The notes under the pieces were generated by a model, which worked only from the letters and a program-made list of their open reading frames with translations, made no database searches and was not told the origin of the DNA. Positions 9,065 to 16,462 of a DNA stretch of 64,000 nt are shown here, piece by piece. The stretch is taken from NCBI RefSeq assembly GCF_036287215.1, contig NZ_CP142860.1, positions 2,232,001 to 2,296,000 on the forward strand, given 5' to 3'. This DNA is from Caproiciproducens sp. CPB-2. GTDB lineage: Bacteria > Bacillota > Clostridia > Oscillospirales > Acutalibacteraceae. The position numbers and the translations under genes were made by a program. The stretch's first letter is position 1, and each line of letters begins with the position of its first letter.

Positions 9065-9130
9065 TCAAAAAACGGCTGGTTACCAAGACAGCCCTTCTAA
9101 CCGTTTTTATCCGGCTAAAAGGGCTGTTTT
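9065..9130 (-). terminator. Overlapping terminator hairpins after the agr operon
   Basis: Two hairpins share bases. One pairs AAAAACGG with CCGTTTTT and reads as a terminator on the minus strand, where T-rich sequence follows. The other pairs ACAGCCCTT (about 9088) with AAGGGCTGT (9119-9127) and is followed by TTTT on the plus strand. They cannot both form. This 256-base gap (8892-9147) otherwise holds only the kinase promoter region. Confidence 0.6.
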
Positions 9131-9147
9131 ATAAATGCAAAGAATTT

Positions 9148-9348
9148 TTAATCAACCGTTTTTGTTTCTCCGATTTTCATAAAGCACGGCCATTGCTCGA
9201 TACTCAGCAAATCGGGATGCTTCTTAAAGTATTTCACAAAATCGCCGTTTGGATGAGCCACATTATACCATCTTTCGCATAGCTCAATGATTTGCATGTG
9301 GGCTTCTATTTCCGTAACTTCGTCACGGGATAAATCACTGTAATACAT
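9148..9348 (-). CDS. Small hypothetical protein of the agr operon
   Basis: A 66-residue soluble protein beginning MYYSDLSRDEVTEIEAHMQ, not recognised. It is mostly charged helix with a short aromatic patch (CERWYNVAHPNGDFVKYF) and has no signal peptide or membrane segment. A longer start at 9372 exists, but GAGGTG seven bases before the ATG at 9348 supports the shorter form. It follows agrB, with its ribosome binding site inside the agrB end, so it is probably co-transcribed with agrD and agrB. No homologue known to me; a role in peptide export or immunity would be guesswork. Confidence 0.65.
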   Translation of the reverse strand: MYYSDLSRDEVTEIEAHMQIIELCERWYNVAHPNGDFVKYFKKHPDLLSIEQWPCFMKIGETKTVD

Positions 9349-9358
9349 AGAGGGCACC

Positions 9359-9952
9359 TCACACTGATACATTATCAGCCATCATCATCCGGGCCTTTCC
9401 GAGAATCAGCATAACAGAGACCCAAAATATACTCAGGCTGACGATAAAAGAAAATTGAATACTGCTTATAAGTAAGAAGATAATTGTTACGATGAATTCT
9501 ACGGAGAGAATAATTCTGGTTTTCCTTCTGTAGTGGTGTACTTCAGCATCATCAAGTGGTTTATTGATATTTTCTACGGGCGCTAAAATCACAATAATCA
9601 GGGAAGCTGGAATGAGAACTGCAATCGACGTGATAAATGCCATATAGCCCGGGCAGAATTTCGTCAGCAACAGCACAAAAAGGATCATCAGCCACGACAT
9701 CCCATAGCAGCCCAGTTTGGTTTTGGCGTGGTAACCGCCCGCATAAACCCGAAGGAAGGAATACGATACGATAAATACAAAAGTCTCTAACAGCATACCG
9801 AGGAACAAACCGACGAAAAGCATAGTGGAAAAATGAATCATTTTGAGGAGAGCGGTCTGCACTCCAAAAGAATAGAGATCCTTATCTTTTTCCGAGATCA
9901 AGCCGCTCTCACTCAGGGCTTTCACGATCCAGTTGGAAAAATTGGTCAGCAT
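9359..9952 (-). CDS. agrB: AgrB-like membrane peptidase processing the AgrD pheromone
   Basis: Membrane cysteine protease of the accessory gene regulator B family, 197 residues with several membrane segments. AgrB removes the C-terminal tail of AgrD and forms the thiolactone ring. The catalytic pair is visible as His75 and Cys82 in GGYHAKTKLGC, with the same seven-residue spacing as in staphylococcal AgrB. Its ATG overlaps the agrD stop (ATGA type), which indicates coupling of enzyme and substrate. A small unknown gene follows. The sensor-regulator pair lies just upstream on the same strand. Confidence 0.95.
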   Translation of the reverse strand: MLTNFSNWIVKALSESGLISEKDKDLYSFGVQTALLKMIHFSTMLFVGLFLGMLLETFVFIVSYSFLRVYAGGYHAKTKLGCYGMSWLMILFVLLLTKFCPGYMAFITSIAVLIPASLIIVILAPVENINKPLDDAEVHHYRRKTRIILSVEFIVTIIFLLISSIQFSFIVSLSIFWVSVMLILGKARMMMADNVSV

Positions 9953-10107
9953 CAGAATTTTCTGAGGCTCTTTACCGCTTCAGGGAGCTTGTCCTGATAA
10001 GCAAGTAGTACGCAAGACGTATTGGCGGACTGGCGAGCTTCCTGCATCGCGATTTTAGAAACCAAATCCAGTGCCTTCATTTTTACATTTTTCTGACCGT
10101 TTTTCAT
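9952..10107 (-). CDS. agrD: AgrD-like cyclic thiolactone autoinducer precursor
   Basis: A 51-residue peptide too short for routine gene calling, read directly from the minus strand. It has an amphipathic N-terminal helix (KALDLVSKIAMQEAR), a core NTSCVLLAYQ and an acidic/charged tail DKLPEAVKSLRKF. This matches clostridial AgrD peptides in which a five-residue ring begins at Cys and is followed by YQ and a Pro-Glu motif; the predicted ring is C-V-L-L-A (Cys32 to Ala36), with a few exocyclic residues such as T-S. The ATG at 10107 follows AAGGGGTG at suitable spacing, and the stop overlaps agrB. The mature N-terminus is unknown. Confidence 0.9.
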   Translation of the reverse strand: MKNGQKNVKMKALDLVSKIAMQEARQSANTSCVLLAYQDKLPEAVKSLRKF

Positions 10108-10138
10108 TTTCAACACCCCTTGTTAATTTATTGACTCC

Positions 10139-10166
10139 ATTATAATCGAATTTTGGCTGTTCACAA
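10139..10166 (-). promoter_or_regulatory. Promoter of agrD-agrB
   Basis: On the minus strand, TTGTGA (10161-10166), a 16-base spacer and TATAAT (10139-10144), about 32 bases upstream of the agrD start. Confidence 0.7.
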
Positions 10167-10238
10167 GGGGGTTTACCTAACTTACAGTTTTTTGGACTGA
10201 AATACAGAGATTATGCCGTTATCGGAAAATAAACACAT

Positions 10239-11558
10239 TTACAGACTGCTGCTTCTTCGGCTCACCGGAAAGATAATGCTCACAGAAAATTTGCCCTGTT
10301 CAACTTCTATATTAATATCTCCGTCGTATTTTTTTACAGAGGAGTTCACATTGGAAAGGCCGATCGCTTTATGGTTTTTCTTATTGGAAAGAAATTTTTC
10401 TTCACTTTTTACGGGGATTTCCTGAATGGAATTGATGAGGTTAATAATAAACATATCGTGAAACTGATAAATACGCAGTTCAATTCTTTTTGTGCCGTCG
10501 ATAATCCTGTTGCACGCCTCTATGGCATTATCCAGTAAGTTGGCAAAAATCGCCGTAATGTCGATATCATCAATAAAATTCAGATTCAGGTTTTCCACAG
10601 AATAAATAAATTCGATTCCATCCAGATGACAGATTTTCATCTTTTCATTTACAATGATATTTAAAATCCTGTTGTTGCAATTGAATTTCATCCCCAGTTC
10701 ATCTACGATTTCTGATATTTTTTTAGCATATTCAAGGCCTTCCGTATTTTGTCCCGCCGTGTAAAGCCGTTCAAACACTCTGACGTGATTTTTGATATCA
10801 TGCATGATTTTCTGGGAGTTATTATACTCAATTTCCAGCTGCTGGTAATAATTGTACTGCATGTCCATTCTTTGCTGAATCAAAACGATTTCACTCTCCA
10901 GTTGATCTGATTTGGATACATTTTCAAAGAAATAGATCACTGCCAGATTCAGTATGATGGAAATAACCGCAAGCATCATCATAATAAAATGAGTAGTAGT
11001 AGGATCAACCTTGTAGGCGGCCAATATCGCAATAAAATAAATAATCGCAACATTCGAGACAGGAAGCAGGGCCAGAAAAATATACTGCTTTTTATACAGA
11101 TAGGTAATCTTCTGTCTTTTAAAACAAATAATCAACAACTTACAGACGGCAAACATAAAGGTCTGAACAACAATCACATTAAACAAAAAGACAGCAGAAT
11201 TATGATTATAAAGAGGAATCGAGCCTGTTATAATCGTCAGTAAGGAAGAAACGAGCGCATCGCATCCCGCAAAAGTAATATTAAATACGATAATGTGGAG
11301 ATATTCTTTGACCCGCCTGACATTATAGAGATACGCTACGAGAAAGGTGATAGCCACAAAATATGTAAAATTGAGGAACGGGATATCCATTAAGTTGATA
11401 CTGATCCACAAGATTGTAAATAAAAAATATAAAATGATCTTTGTTCTTTTTTTCAAATATTGAGGCTCATACATTTTGTTCATAAAGTCAAATAAAATCG
11501 CTGTACCGGCGCTACACGATATCACGTAAGACAGCCATTTTATGATTGTTTCTAACAT
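10239..11558 (-). CDS. agrC: AgrC-like sensor histidine kinase
   Basis: Sensor of the quorum peptide, 439 residues. About six to seven membrane segments fill the first 220 residues, followed by a dimerisation helix with the phosphoacceptor His in KIMHDIKNHVRVFERLY and a GHKL ATPase domain (N box FANLLDNAIEACNRI, then KAIGLSNVNSSVKKYDG). This is the AgrC/ComD class rather than the YesM class. It lies 4 bases after the response regulator on the same strand; the pair precedes agrD-agrB. Assignment as receptor for the adjacent AgrD peptide is by context. Confidence 0.88.
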   Translation of the reverse strand: MLETIIKWLSYVISCSAGTAILFDFMNKMYEPQYLKKRTKIILYFLFTILWISINLMDIPFLNFTYFVAITFLVAYLYNVRRVKEYLHIIVFNITFAGCDALVSSLLTIITGSIPLYNHNSAVFLFNVIVVQTFMFAVCKLLIICFKRQKITYLYKKQYIFLALLPVSNVAIIYFIAILAAYKVDPTTTHFIMMMLAVISIILNLAVIYFFENVSKSDQLESEIVLIQQRMDMQYNYYQQLEIEYNNSQKIMHDIKNHVRVFERLYTAGQNTEGLEYAKKISEIVDELGMKFNCNNRILNIIVNEKMKICHLDGIEFIYSVENLNLNFIDDIDITAIFANLLDNAIEACNRIIDGTKRIELRIYQFHDMFIINLINSIQEIPVKSEEKFLSNKKNHKAIGLSNVNSSVKKYDGDINIEVEQGKFSVSIIFPVSRRSSSL

Positions 11559-11562
11559 ATCA

Positions 11563-12291
11563 TCATCTCTTTATTAATATATTAAAATTATTTTTTAGAA
11601 AAGAGTGAAATTCCGCTTTGAATTCCACCGCTCTTTTCTGAGATATTGGAATTAAATCACCACTCGTCAGGGTAACGTCATATCCCTTGATACTCGATAT
11701 ATGCAGCAGATTAATCACAAAACTTTTGTGCGGCATGGAAAACCCATATGGCTTGAAACTGTTAAAAATATTATTAATACTATCATTAATTTTATAGGTC
11801 CTGTCCTTTGCCACAATTTCAATTTTGTGATCGCAGGATTCAAAATAATAGATATCTTCCAAGTTAAGCGTTTTGATACCTAAGTTCGTATCAAAAGTAA
11901 AAGTAATTTTATTTTTCTCCATTTTCGTATATTCGATGGCGTCGTCCAACTGCTTGCAAATCGTCTCATAAGTAAACGGTTTCGTTACATATCCAAAGGC
12001 TCTGACGGAAAAAGCGTCCGTTTGATAGTTTGAAAAATTTGTTACATAAATGATTTTGACGTTCTTATCCCTTGAGCGGATTACTTTAGCAACTTCAATT
12101 CCGTCCATTTGGTCCATCCGAATATCCAAAAAAATAATATGAAATTTTTTTGTGCTATGTAATAACTCCTCCCCTTTTGCATATAAGCTTGTAAACATTC
12201 TGATACTTTTTTCATTGCAATACTTTGCAATCATGGTATTTAGCTGATCCAGTTCGTATTTATCGTCATCGCAAATAGCAATTTCCAACAT
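11563..12291 (-). CDS. agrA: AgrA-like LytTR response regulator
   Basis: Response regulator of 242 residues with a receiver (acidic pocket CDDD at 8-10, phosphoacceptor Asp56 in FLDIRMDQMDG, conserved Lys in TKPFTYE) and a C-terminal LytTR DNA-binding domain (YYFESCDHKIEIVAKDRTY, then FSMPHKSFVINLLHI). The open frame continues far upstream, but AGGTG before the ATG at 12291 and the MLEIAICDDD start fix the N-terminus. It is the first gene of the regulator-sensor operon. It likely activates agrD-agrB and other targets through paired LytTR sites. Confidence 0.92.
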   Translation of the reverse strand: MLEIAICDDDKYELDQLNTMIAKYCNEKSIRMFTSLYAKGEELLHSTKKFHIIFLDIRMDQMDGIEVAKVIRSRDKNVKIIYVTNFSNYQTDAFSVRAFGYVTKPFTYETICKQLDDAIEYTKMEKNKITFTFDTNLGIKTLNLEDIYYFESCDHKIEIVAKDRTYKINDSINNIFNSFKPYGFSMPHKSFVINLLHISSIKGYDVTLTSGDLIPISQKRAVEFKAEFHSFLKNNFNILIKR

Positions 12292-12331
12292 ATAATCACC
12301 TGTCTTTAATTCGTTTTCCACTACATTACCT

Positions 12332-12360
12332 ATTAAACCCATATCAAACCGGATTGTCAA
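12332..12360 (-). promoter_or_regulatory. Promoter of the agr regulator-sensor operon
   Basis: TTGACA (12355-12360), a 17-base spacer and TTTAAT (12332-12337) on the minus strand, about 40 bases before the AgrA-like start. Confidence 0.65.
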
Positions 12361-12445
12361 GATTTCCAGAAAATATTGTAATGATGATACAGAAATAAAT
12401 AGAACCTGTCGTTTCCTGTTCTTTTTCAGCCAACACAAAATTTCA

Positions 12446-12471
12446 CCCTCTCTGCCGGATGGCCGAGAGGG
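12446..12471 (-). terminator. Terminator after the HxlR regulator
   Basis: Hairpin with arms CCCTCTC / GAGAGGG a few bases beyond the regulator stop, followed on the minus strand by GAAATTTTG. The T tract is weak. Confidence 0.55.
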
Positions 12472-12476
12472 CGTTT

Positions 12477-12860
12477 TCAGGAATTCGTATTTTTGTTTTC
12501 TGCGGAGTCCCGGCAGGCGGCGTCCAGCATCCTGCCCTTCCCCCACTCATTGATGATTTCCAGCGCAGGCAGCAGCTGCTTGCAGCTTTCGGTCAGGGAA
12601 TACTCCACATGGGGCGGTATCTGGCAGATTTCCGTACGCAGTACCAGCCCGTTCTTCTCCAAACCGTTCAGTGCCCTGGTCAGCATGATATTGGTGATCC
12701 CGTCCAGATGCCGTTTCAGCTCGTTGTAGCGCATGCTGTCCTTCGCGGAAAGCTCCCAGATAATCGGCAGCCTCCATTTTCCCCCGATGATTTCCAGAGC
12801 GTGTGCCACCGCGCACTTTTTGCTGTGAATCGATTTTATTTTTTCCGGTTCTTTTGACAT
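12477..12860 (-). CDS. HxlR-family transcriptional regulator
   Basis: Winged-helix regulator of 127 residues with the HxlR pattern: CAVAHALEIIGGKWRLPIIW, then SMRYNELKRHLDGITNIMLTRAL and the wing PPHVEYSLTE. HxlR proteins often respond to electrophiles or redox-active compounds, here suggested by a Cys in the usual N-terminal position (KKCAVAHAL). It is divergent from two nitroreductase genes, the common arrangement in which the regulator controls the reductases. Divergence leaves a 145-base shared control region. Confidence 0.92.
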   Translation of the reverse strand: MSKEPEKIKSIHSKKCAVAHALEIIGGKWRLPIIWELSAKDSMRYNELKRHLDGITNIMLTRALNGLEKNGLVLRTEICQIPPHVEYSLTESCKQLLPALEIINEWGKGRMLDAACRDSAENKNTNS

Positions 12861-12898
12861 ATGATTTCTCCCGTTTTAAGGCACAAAAATGTGCGTAC

Positions 12899-12927
12899 TT
12901 GTAGATATGTTCCCTGCTGAATATACT
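12899..12927 (+). promoter_or_regulatory. Promoter of the nitroreductase genes
   Basis: TTGTAG (12899-12904), a 17-base spacer and TATACT (12922-12927) in the divergent region; the HxlR protein probably binds here. Confidence 0.5.
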
Positions 12928-13005
12928 AATAGATAAAGAGCCGCACAGGGCGATTATAGGGCGCACTGCCACGCGGCAAAAATAAATAAAAAGGTGGAGA
13001 TGCAG

Positions 13006-13527
13006 ATGAAATTCATAGAACTTGCACAGGACCGGTATTCCCTTCGCAAATTCAGCGAGAAACCGGTGGAGAAAGAAAAGCTCGACCTTGTGCTGCAGGC
13101 AGGCCGGCTGGCCCCGACCGCCTGTAATAATCAGCCGCAGAAAATTTTAGTCATTGAAAGTGAGGAAGCGGTTGCAAAGCTGAAGGACTGCACCCGGTAC
13201 CATTTCAGCGCACCGATGGCGCTGCTGGTCTGCTACGACAATACGGTAAGCTGGAAACGCAGCTACGACAGCAAAGACAGCGGGGACATTGACGCAAGCA
13301 TCGTTGGCACCCACATGATGCTGCAGGCTGCCGAGCTTGGGCTGGGTACCACCTGGGTCGGACATTTTGATCCCGCCGCCGTGAGAAAAGCTTTTTCCAT
13401 TCCGGAAAATCTGGTGCCGGTCGCCCTGTTCCCGCTGGGATACCCCGCGGATGACGCCGGACCCAGCAACCAGCACACAAGCAGAAAACCGCTGGAAGAA
13501 ACCGTATTTTACAACCGGTTTTCCTGA
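13006..13527 (+). CDS. Nitroreductase-family flavoprotein
   Basis: FMN-dependent oxidoreductase of the nitroreductase fold, 173 residues. The FMN-binding start is RYSLRKFSEKPVEKEKLD, followed by AGRLAPTACNNQPQKILV and the second FMN region AELGLGTTWVGHFDP. Three possible starts lie close together; AAGGTGGAG at 12991-12999 fits best with the ATG at 13006. Such enzymes reduce nitro compounds, quinones or flavins with NAD(P)H. Divergent from HxlR and followed 45 bases later by a second nitroreductase, suggesting an inducible stress or xenobiotic response. Confidence 0.9.
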   Translation: MKFIELAQDRYSLRKFSEKPVEKEKLDLVLQAGRLAPTACNNQPQKILVIESEEAVAKLKDCTRYHFSAPMALLVCYDNTVSWKRSYDSKDSGDIDASIVGTHMMLQAAELGLGTTWVGHFDPAAVRKAFSIPENLVPVALFPLGYPADDAGPSNQHTSRKPLEETVFYNRFS

Positions 13528-13572
13528 GATACGGATTTCCAAAATAAACGCAAAAAGTCAGGAGGATTTCAC

Positions 13573-14157
13573 ATGATTCAGAATGAAGTGCTAAACTGCA
13601 TCCACAAGCGCAGAAGCACCCGCCGGTTCCAGGAGCGCCAGATCGAGTCCGAACAGCTGGAAACCCTGCTCGACGCCGCAATCTGGGCGCCCAGCGGAAG
13701 TAACAGCCAGAGCTGGCTGTTTACCGCTATTCAAAATAAAGAAACCCTGCTTCAATTGAACGGGTTGGTAAAAAAAGGCTTCCAGAACTGGGTTCCGGAC
13801 GACAACTATCCCGGAAAAGTCAGGGCCAAGGCCAGATCGGAAAAGGAAAACTTCAATTTTTATTACCACGCACCGACCCTTGTCGTCGCTTCGAACCGGC
13901 CGGATTACGAAAACGCCATGGCGGACTGCGCACTTGCGTTGGAAAACATCTTTTTAGCCGCGCAGTCGATTGGGCTGGGCACCTGCTACATCAATCAGCT
14001 GCACTGGCTGCGCAGTGACCCCGGCGTACGCGAATTTCTGTTCCAACTCGGGATTCCCAGAGAGCACACCATCTGCTCCGCAGCCGCGATCGGGTATATC
14101 GATGTGGAGTCAGCCGCTCTGCCGCGCAAGGAAGGGACCATCCGCATGATCAAATAA
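13573..14157 (+). CDS. Second nitroreductase-family flavoprotein
   Basis: Nitroreductase-fold protein of 194 residues: RRSTRRFQERQIESEQLE at the N-terminus, AAIWAPSGSNSQSWLF, and GLGTCYINQLHWLR near the C-terminal FMN site. It is a different subfamily from the neighbour, with an internal lid region (residues about 65-95). AGGAGG precedes the ATG. Probably co-transcribed with the first nitroreductase. Physiological substrate unknown. Confidence 0.9.
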   Translation: MIQNEVLNCIHKRRSTRRFQERQIESEQLETLLDAAIWAPSGSNSQSWLFTAIQNKETLLQLNGLVKKGFQNWVPDDNYPGKVRAKARSEKENFNFYYHAPTLVVASNRPDYENAMADCALALENIFLAAQSIGLGTCYINQLHWLRSDPGVREFLFQLGIPREHTICSAAAIGYIDVESAALPRKEGTIRMIK

Positions 14158-14169
14158 GGGGCTTCCTTT

Positions 14170-14718
14170 TCATACGCCGGGCGGCAGCTTATCCTCCATC
14201 AGACTGCGCAGATCGATCGTGCCGCCGTCCACCGCAAAGGTGCCGTCTCCGTTTGCATGAAAGGTCCGGCGTTCTTTCCGGTCATAATCCATCCACGCGC
14301 GTACGCCCTCCAGAAGAAAGATACCCTGCGGTTCCAGATAGTCCGTTACGCGGCATTCCAGACAGCCGAGGCATTCCGCGATCAGCGGCGCTTTTACCTG
14401 GGCCGCGGGCAGCGGCGTAAGCCCGAATTTTGCAAACTTATCCGTTTGTTCGCCGGAGCAGTCGCCGATTGCGACCACCTTTTCCGCAAGGTCTACCGTG
14501 GGAACCGCAAGCACACATTCCCCGGTATGCCTGAGCGCCTGAAAGGAATAATTCCACGGGCCCGTTGTCAGAGCAATCTGTGGGGTAAAATCCATCACCA
14601 TGTGCCAGGAGATGGTCATCACATTATTGCGGCCTTTGTCGTGCGTGGTAACCAGCAGCACCGGTCCCGGCTCAATCAGCATAAAGGCCTTTTCAATTGG
14701 AAGTTCCGCCAGAGACAT
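14170..14718 (-). CDS. Flavin reductase-like FMN-binding protein
   Basis: Protein of 182 residues in the flavin reductase-like split-barrel family. The family signature region is PGPVLLVTTHDKGRNNVMTISW, followed by ALTTGPWNYSFQAL and TGECVLAVPTVDLAEKV. Such proteins bind FMN and may reduce it or transfer electrons. It is convergent with the nitroreductase pair, with a 12-base gap, so it is a separate transcript in a redox-flavoured neighbourhood. An oxidoreductase role is probable; the partner is unknown. Confidence 0.85.
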   Translation of the reverse strand: MSLAELPIEKAFMLIEPGPVLLVTTHDKGRNNVMTISWHMVMDFTPQIALTTGPWNYSFQALRHTGECVLAVPTVDLAEKVVAIGDCSGEQTDKFAKFGLTPLPAAQVKAPLIAECLGCLECRVTDYLEPQGIFLLEGVRAWMDYDRKERRTFHANGDGTFAVDGGTIDLRSLMEDKLPPGV

Positions 14719-14810
14719 TTTCCCACCGCCCTTTTTTATTTTTTAATAACCGACTATAAAACTGCTTCAGAAAGCGCCGCTTTTGGGAGCAGTTTTATTT
14801 TGTTCTCTTG

Positions 14811-15371
14811 TTACCATTCCCTCAGCGCGAGCTGCGGAAGGGGAATGAACGGGTCTGGGTTCTCAACATGTTCTCCGATCATTTTTTCCATCCAGATCAT
14901 GTCGTACCAGGTGTGGAATTTATATCCGCACTTGGTAAAATGAGCGACGGTTTTGTATCCCAGATGCTCATGAAAACCGACGCTTTCCGCATTGGAGCAG
15001 GTGATGCAGGCATTGAGATTGATGATATTCTGCTTCTTTAAAATTTCTTCCAGCGCCTGATAAAGCTTTTTGCCGGTTCCTTTCGCTTTGCAGTCCCCTT
15101 TGACATAGACCGTGGTCTCCACCGCCCAATCATAGGCGGCGCGCCCTTTGAACGCACAGGCATAAGCATAGCCGACGACGGAACCGTCCCGCACCGCCGC
15201 CAGGTAAGGATATTTTTTCAGGGTATTGCGGATTCTCTGCGTAAATTCTTCGATGTCCGGCACATCGTATTCAAACGTAATCGCCGTATCCGTGACATAC
15301 GGCGCGTAAATGTCCAGTATCTGCTGCGCGTCCGATTCCGAGGCCATGCGAATGGTGATCGTTTTATCCAT
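14811..15371 (-). CDS. GNAT acetyltransferase, phosphinothricin acetyltransferase-like
   Basis: N-acetyltransferase of 186 residues with the pattern of the Pat/Bar group: IRMASESDAQQILDIYAPYV, TFEYDVPDIEEFTQRI, VGYAYACAFKGRAAYDWAVE and the acetyl-CoA loop VKGDCKAKGTGKKLYQAL. The ATG at 15371 behind GGAAG is preferred over an in-frame start at 15419 that would translate through a leader hairpin. Relatives detoxify amino-acid analogues or are poorly characterised. It stands alone between the flavin protein and the ABC transporter. Confidence 0.87.
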   Translation of the reverse strand: MDKTITIRMASESDAQQILDIYAPYVTDTAITFEYDVPDIEEFTQRIRNTLKKYPYLAAVRDGSVVGYAYACAFKGRAAYDWAVETTVYVKGDCKAKGTGKKLYQALEEILKKQNIINLNACITCSNAESVGFHEHLGYKTVAHFTKCGYKFHTWYDMIWMEKMIGEHVENPDPFIPLPQLALREW

Positions 15372-15388
15372 ATCCGGTTCTTCCTTCC

Positions 15389-15425
15389 GCTGAGTGATCC
15401 CATCAAAACAAAGGATCACTCAGCG
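15389..15425. promoter_or_regulatory. Strong stem-loop in the leader of the acetyltransferase gene
   Basis: Thirteen-base arms CGCTGAGTGATCC / GGATCACTCAGCG around a 12-base loop. On the plus strand it is followed by TCTTTTTTC, like a terminator; on the minus strand it sits directly before the acetyltransferase ribosome binding site. Confidence 0.6.
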
Positions 15426-15501
15426 TCTTTTTTCTTTATTTTACCACGATTTGAGGGAATTGGAAATCAGCATAATCATAATTTTCACAATAAAAGCAAA
15501 C

Positions 15502-15527
15502 ATGCCGCCCCCATAACGGAGCGGCAT
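15502..15527 (-). terminator. Second hairpin downstream of the electron-transfer/ABC operon
   Basis: Arms ATGCCGC / GCGGCAT, with GTTTGCTTTTATTG following on the minus strand. The rest of the 335-base gap (15372-15706) shows no gene. Confidence 0.5.
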
Positions 15528-15643
15528 ATCGCAAGAAACTTTCATCCGGAAGACTTATTACTATCTCTGGGCCCAAATTACTCATTTCTCATAGCACCCC
15601 ACTATTTTACTAAAAAAAGGGCGGATTTGCAAATGTAAATGAT

Positions 15644-15672
15644 GGCAGGGAATCATGAAAATGATACCTGCC
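15644..15672 (-). terminator. Terminator of the large leftward operon
   Basis: GGCAGG...CCTGCC with inner ATCAT/ATGAT pairing around GAAA, 35 bases beyond the permease stop and followed by moderately T-rich sequence on the minus strand. Confidence 0.6.
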
Positions 15673-15706
15673 GCTGCACGGATGCCCCAAACCGGGACCC
15701 GGCTCA

Positions 15707-16462
15707 TCACCCGGCCGGCCGGCTCCACCTGCACAGCAGGTCCGAAAACAGGTCGATGGCGACAAACAGGGCAAAGCCCACAATGGAAATCACGATAATT
15801 CCCGTATACATGTCGATATAATCAATTCTTGACCACGCATCCAGAATGTAATATCCCATGCCGTATTTTGTTCCGTAGCCCTCCACGAAAAACAGGACGG
15901 ATACCGCGGTTCCCAGAGAAACGCGGATGCTGGTGAACAGCTCCGGCAAAATGGCGGGCAGCGTGATATGCCGGATAATCTGCGCGGGGCCCGCTCCCGC
16001 GCTGACGGTTACCAGATAAACGGAGGGGTCGATGTTGCGTACGCTGTCCCTGGCGGCAACAATCACCTGAAAGACGATGATCAGAAAAATAATGGCGACC
16101 TTGGAGCCGTCCCGCATGCCCCAGAGGATCATGGCGACCGGCAGAAAGGCCGTCTTGGGAATGGGGTAACTGAAGTAGATGAGCGGATACAGAACCTTGT
16201 TGGCGCTTTCGGAATACGCCATCAGGACGCCGACCGGGACCCCCACCGCAAGGGAAAGGCCCAGACCGGCCGCGATTCTTTTCAGGCTGGCAAGGATATG
16301 GAGGAAAATATGGTTTGAAAAAGCGTCGCCGAAATTCCGGTAAATGACCGCCGGGTCCGGGATGACCGTCGTGTGCATCAAAAGATACGCCAGAAACCAG
16401 AGGACATTTAAAAGCAGGAAGCCCTGCAAAAACAGCAGGCACTTATTCAGCAGTCTGTTCAA
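15707..16462 (-). CDS. NitT/TauT-type ABC importer, permease
   Basis: Membrane subunit of 251 residues with about six segments, in the SsuC/TauC/ThiX class. The EAA-like docking loop is visible as VTVSAGAGPAQIIRHITLPA and the family signature GVPVGVLMAYSESANKVLYP precedes it. The start overlaps the ATPase gene by 20 bases, so the two are coupled. It is the last gene of a 13-gene leftward cluster. Substrates of the class include sulfonates, nitrate, pyrimidine precursors and aromatic acids; here I infer a naphthoate-type quinone precursor from context only. Confidence 0.9.
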   Translation of the reverse strand: MNRLLNKCLLFLQGFLLLNVLWFLAYLLMHTTVIPDPAVIYRNFGDAFSNHIFLHILASLKRIAAGLGLSLAVGVPVGVLMAYSESANKVLYPLIYFSYPIPKTAFLPVAMILWGMRDGSKVAIIFLIIVFQVIVAARDSVRNIDPSVYLVTVSAGAGPAQIIRHITLPAILPELFTSIRVSLGTAVSVLFFVEGYGTKYGMGYYILDAWSRIDYIDMYTGIIVISIVGFALFVAIDLFSDLLCRWSRPAG

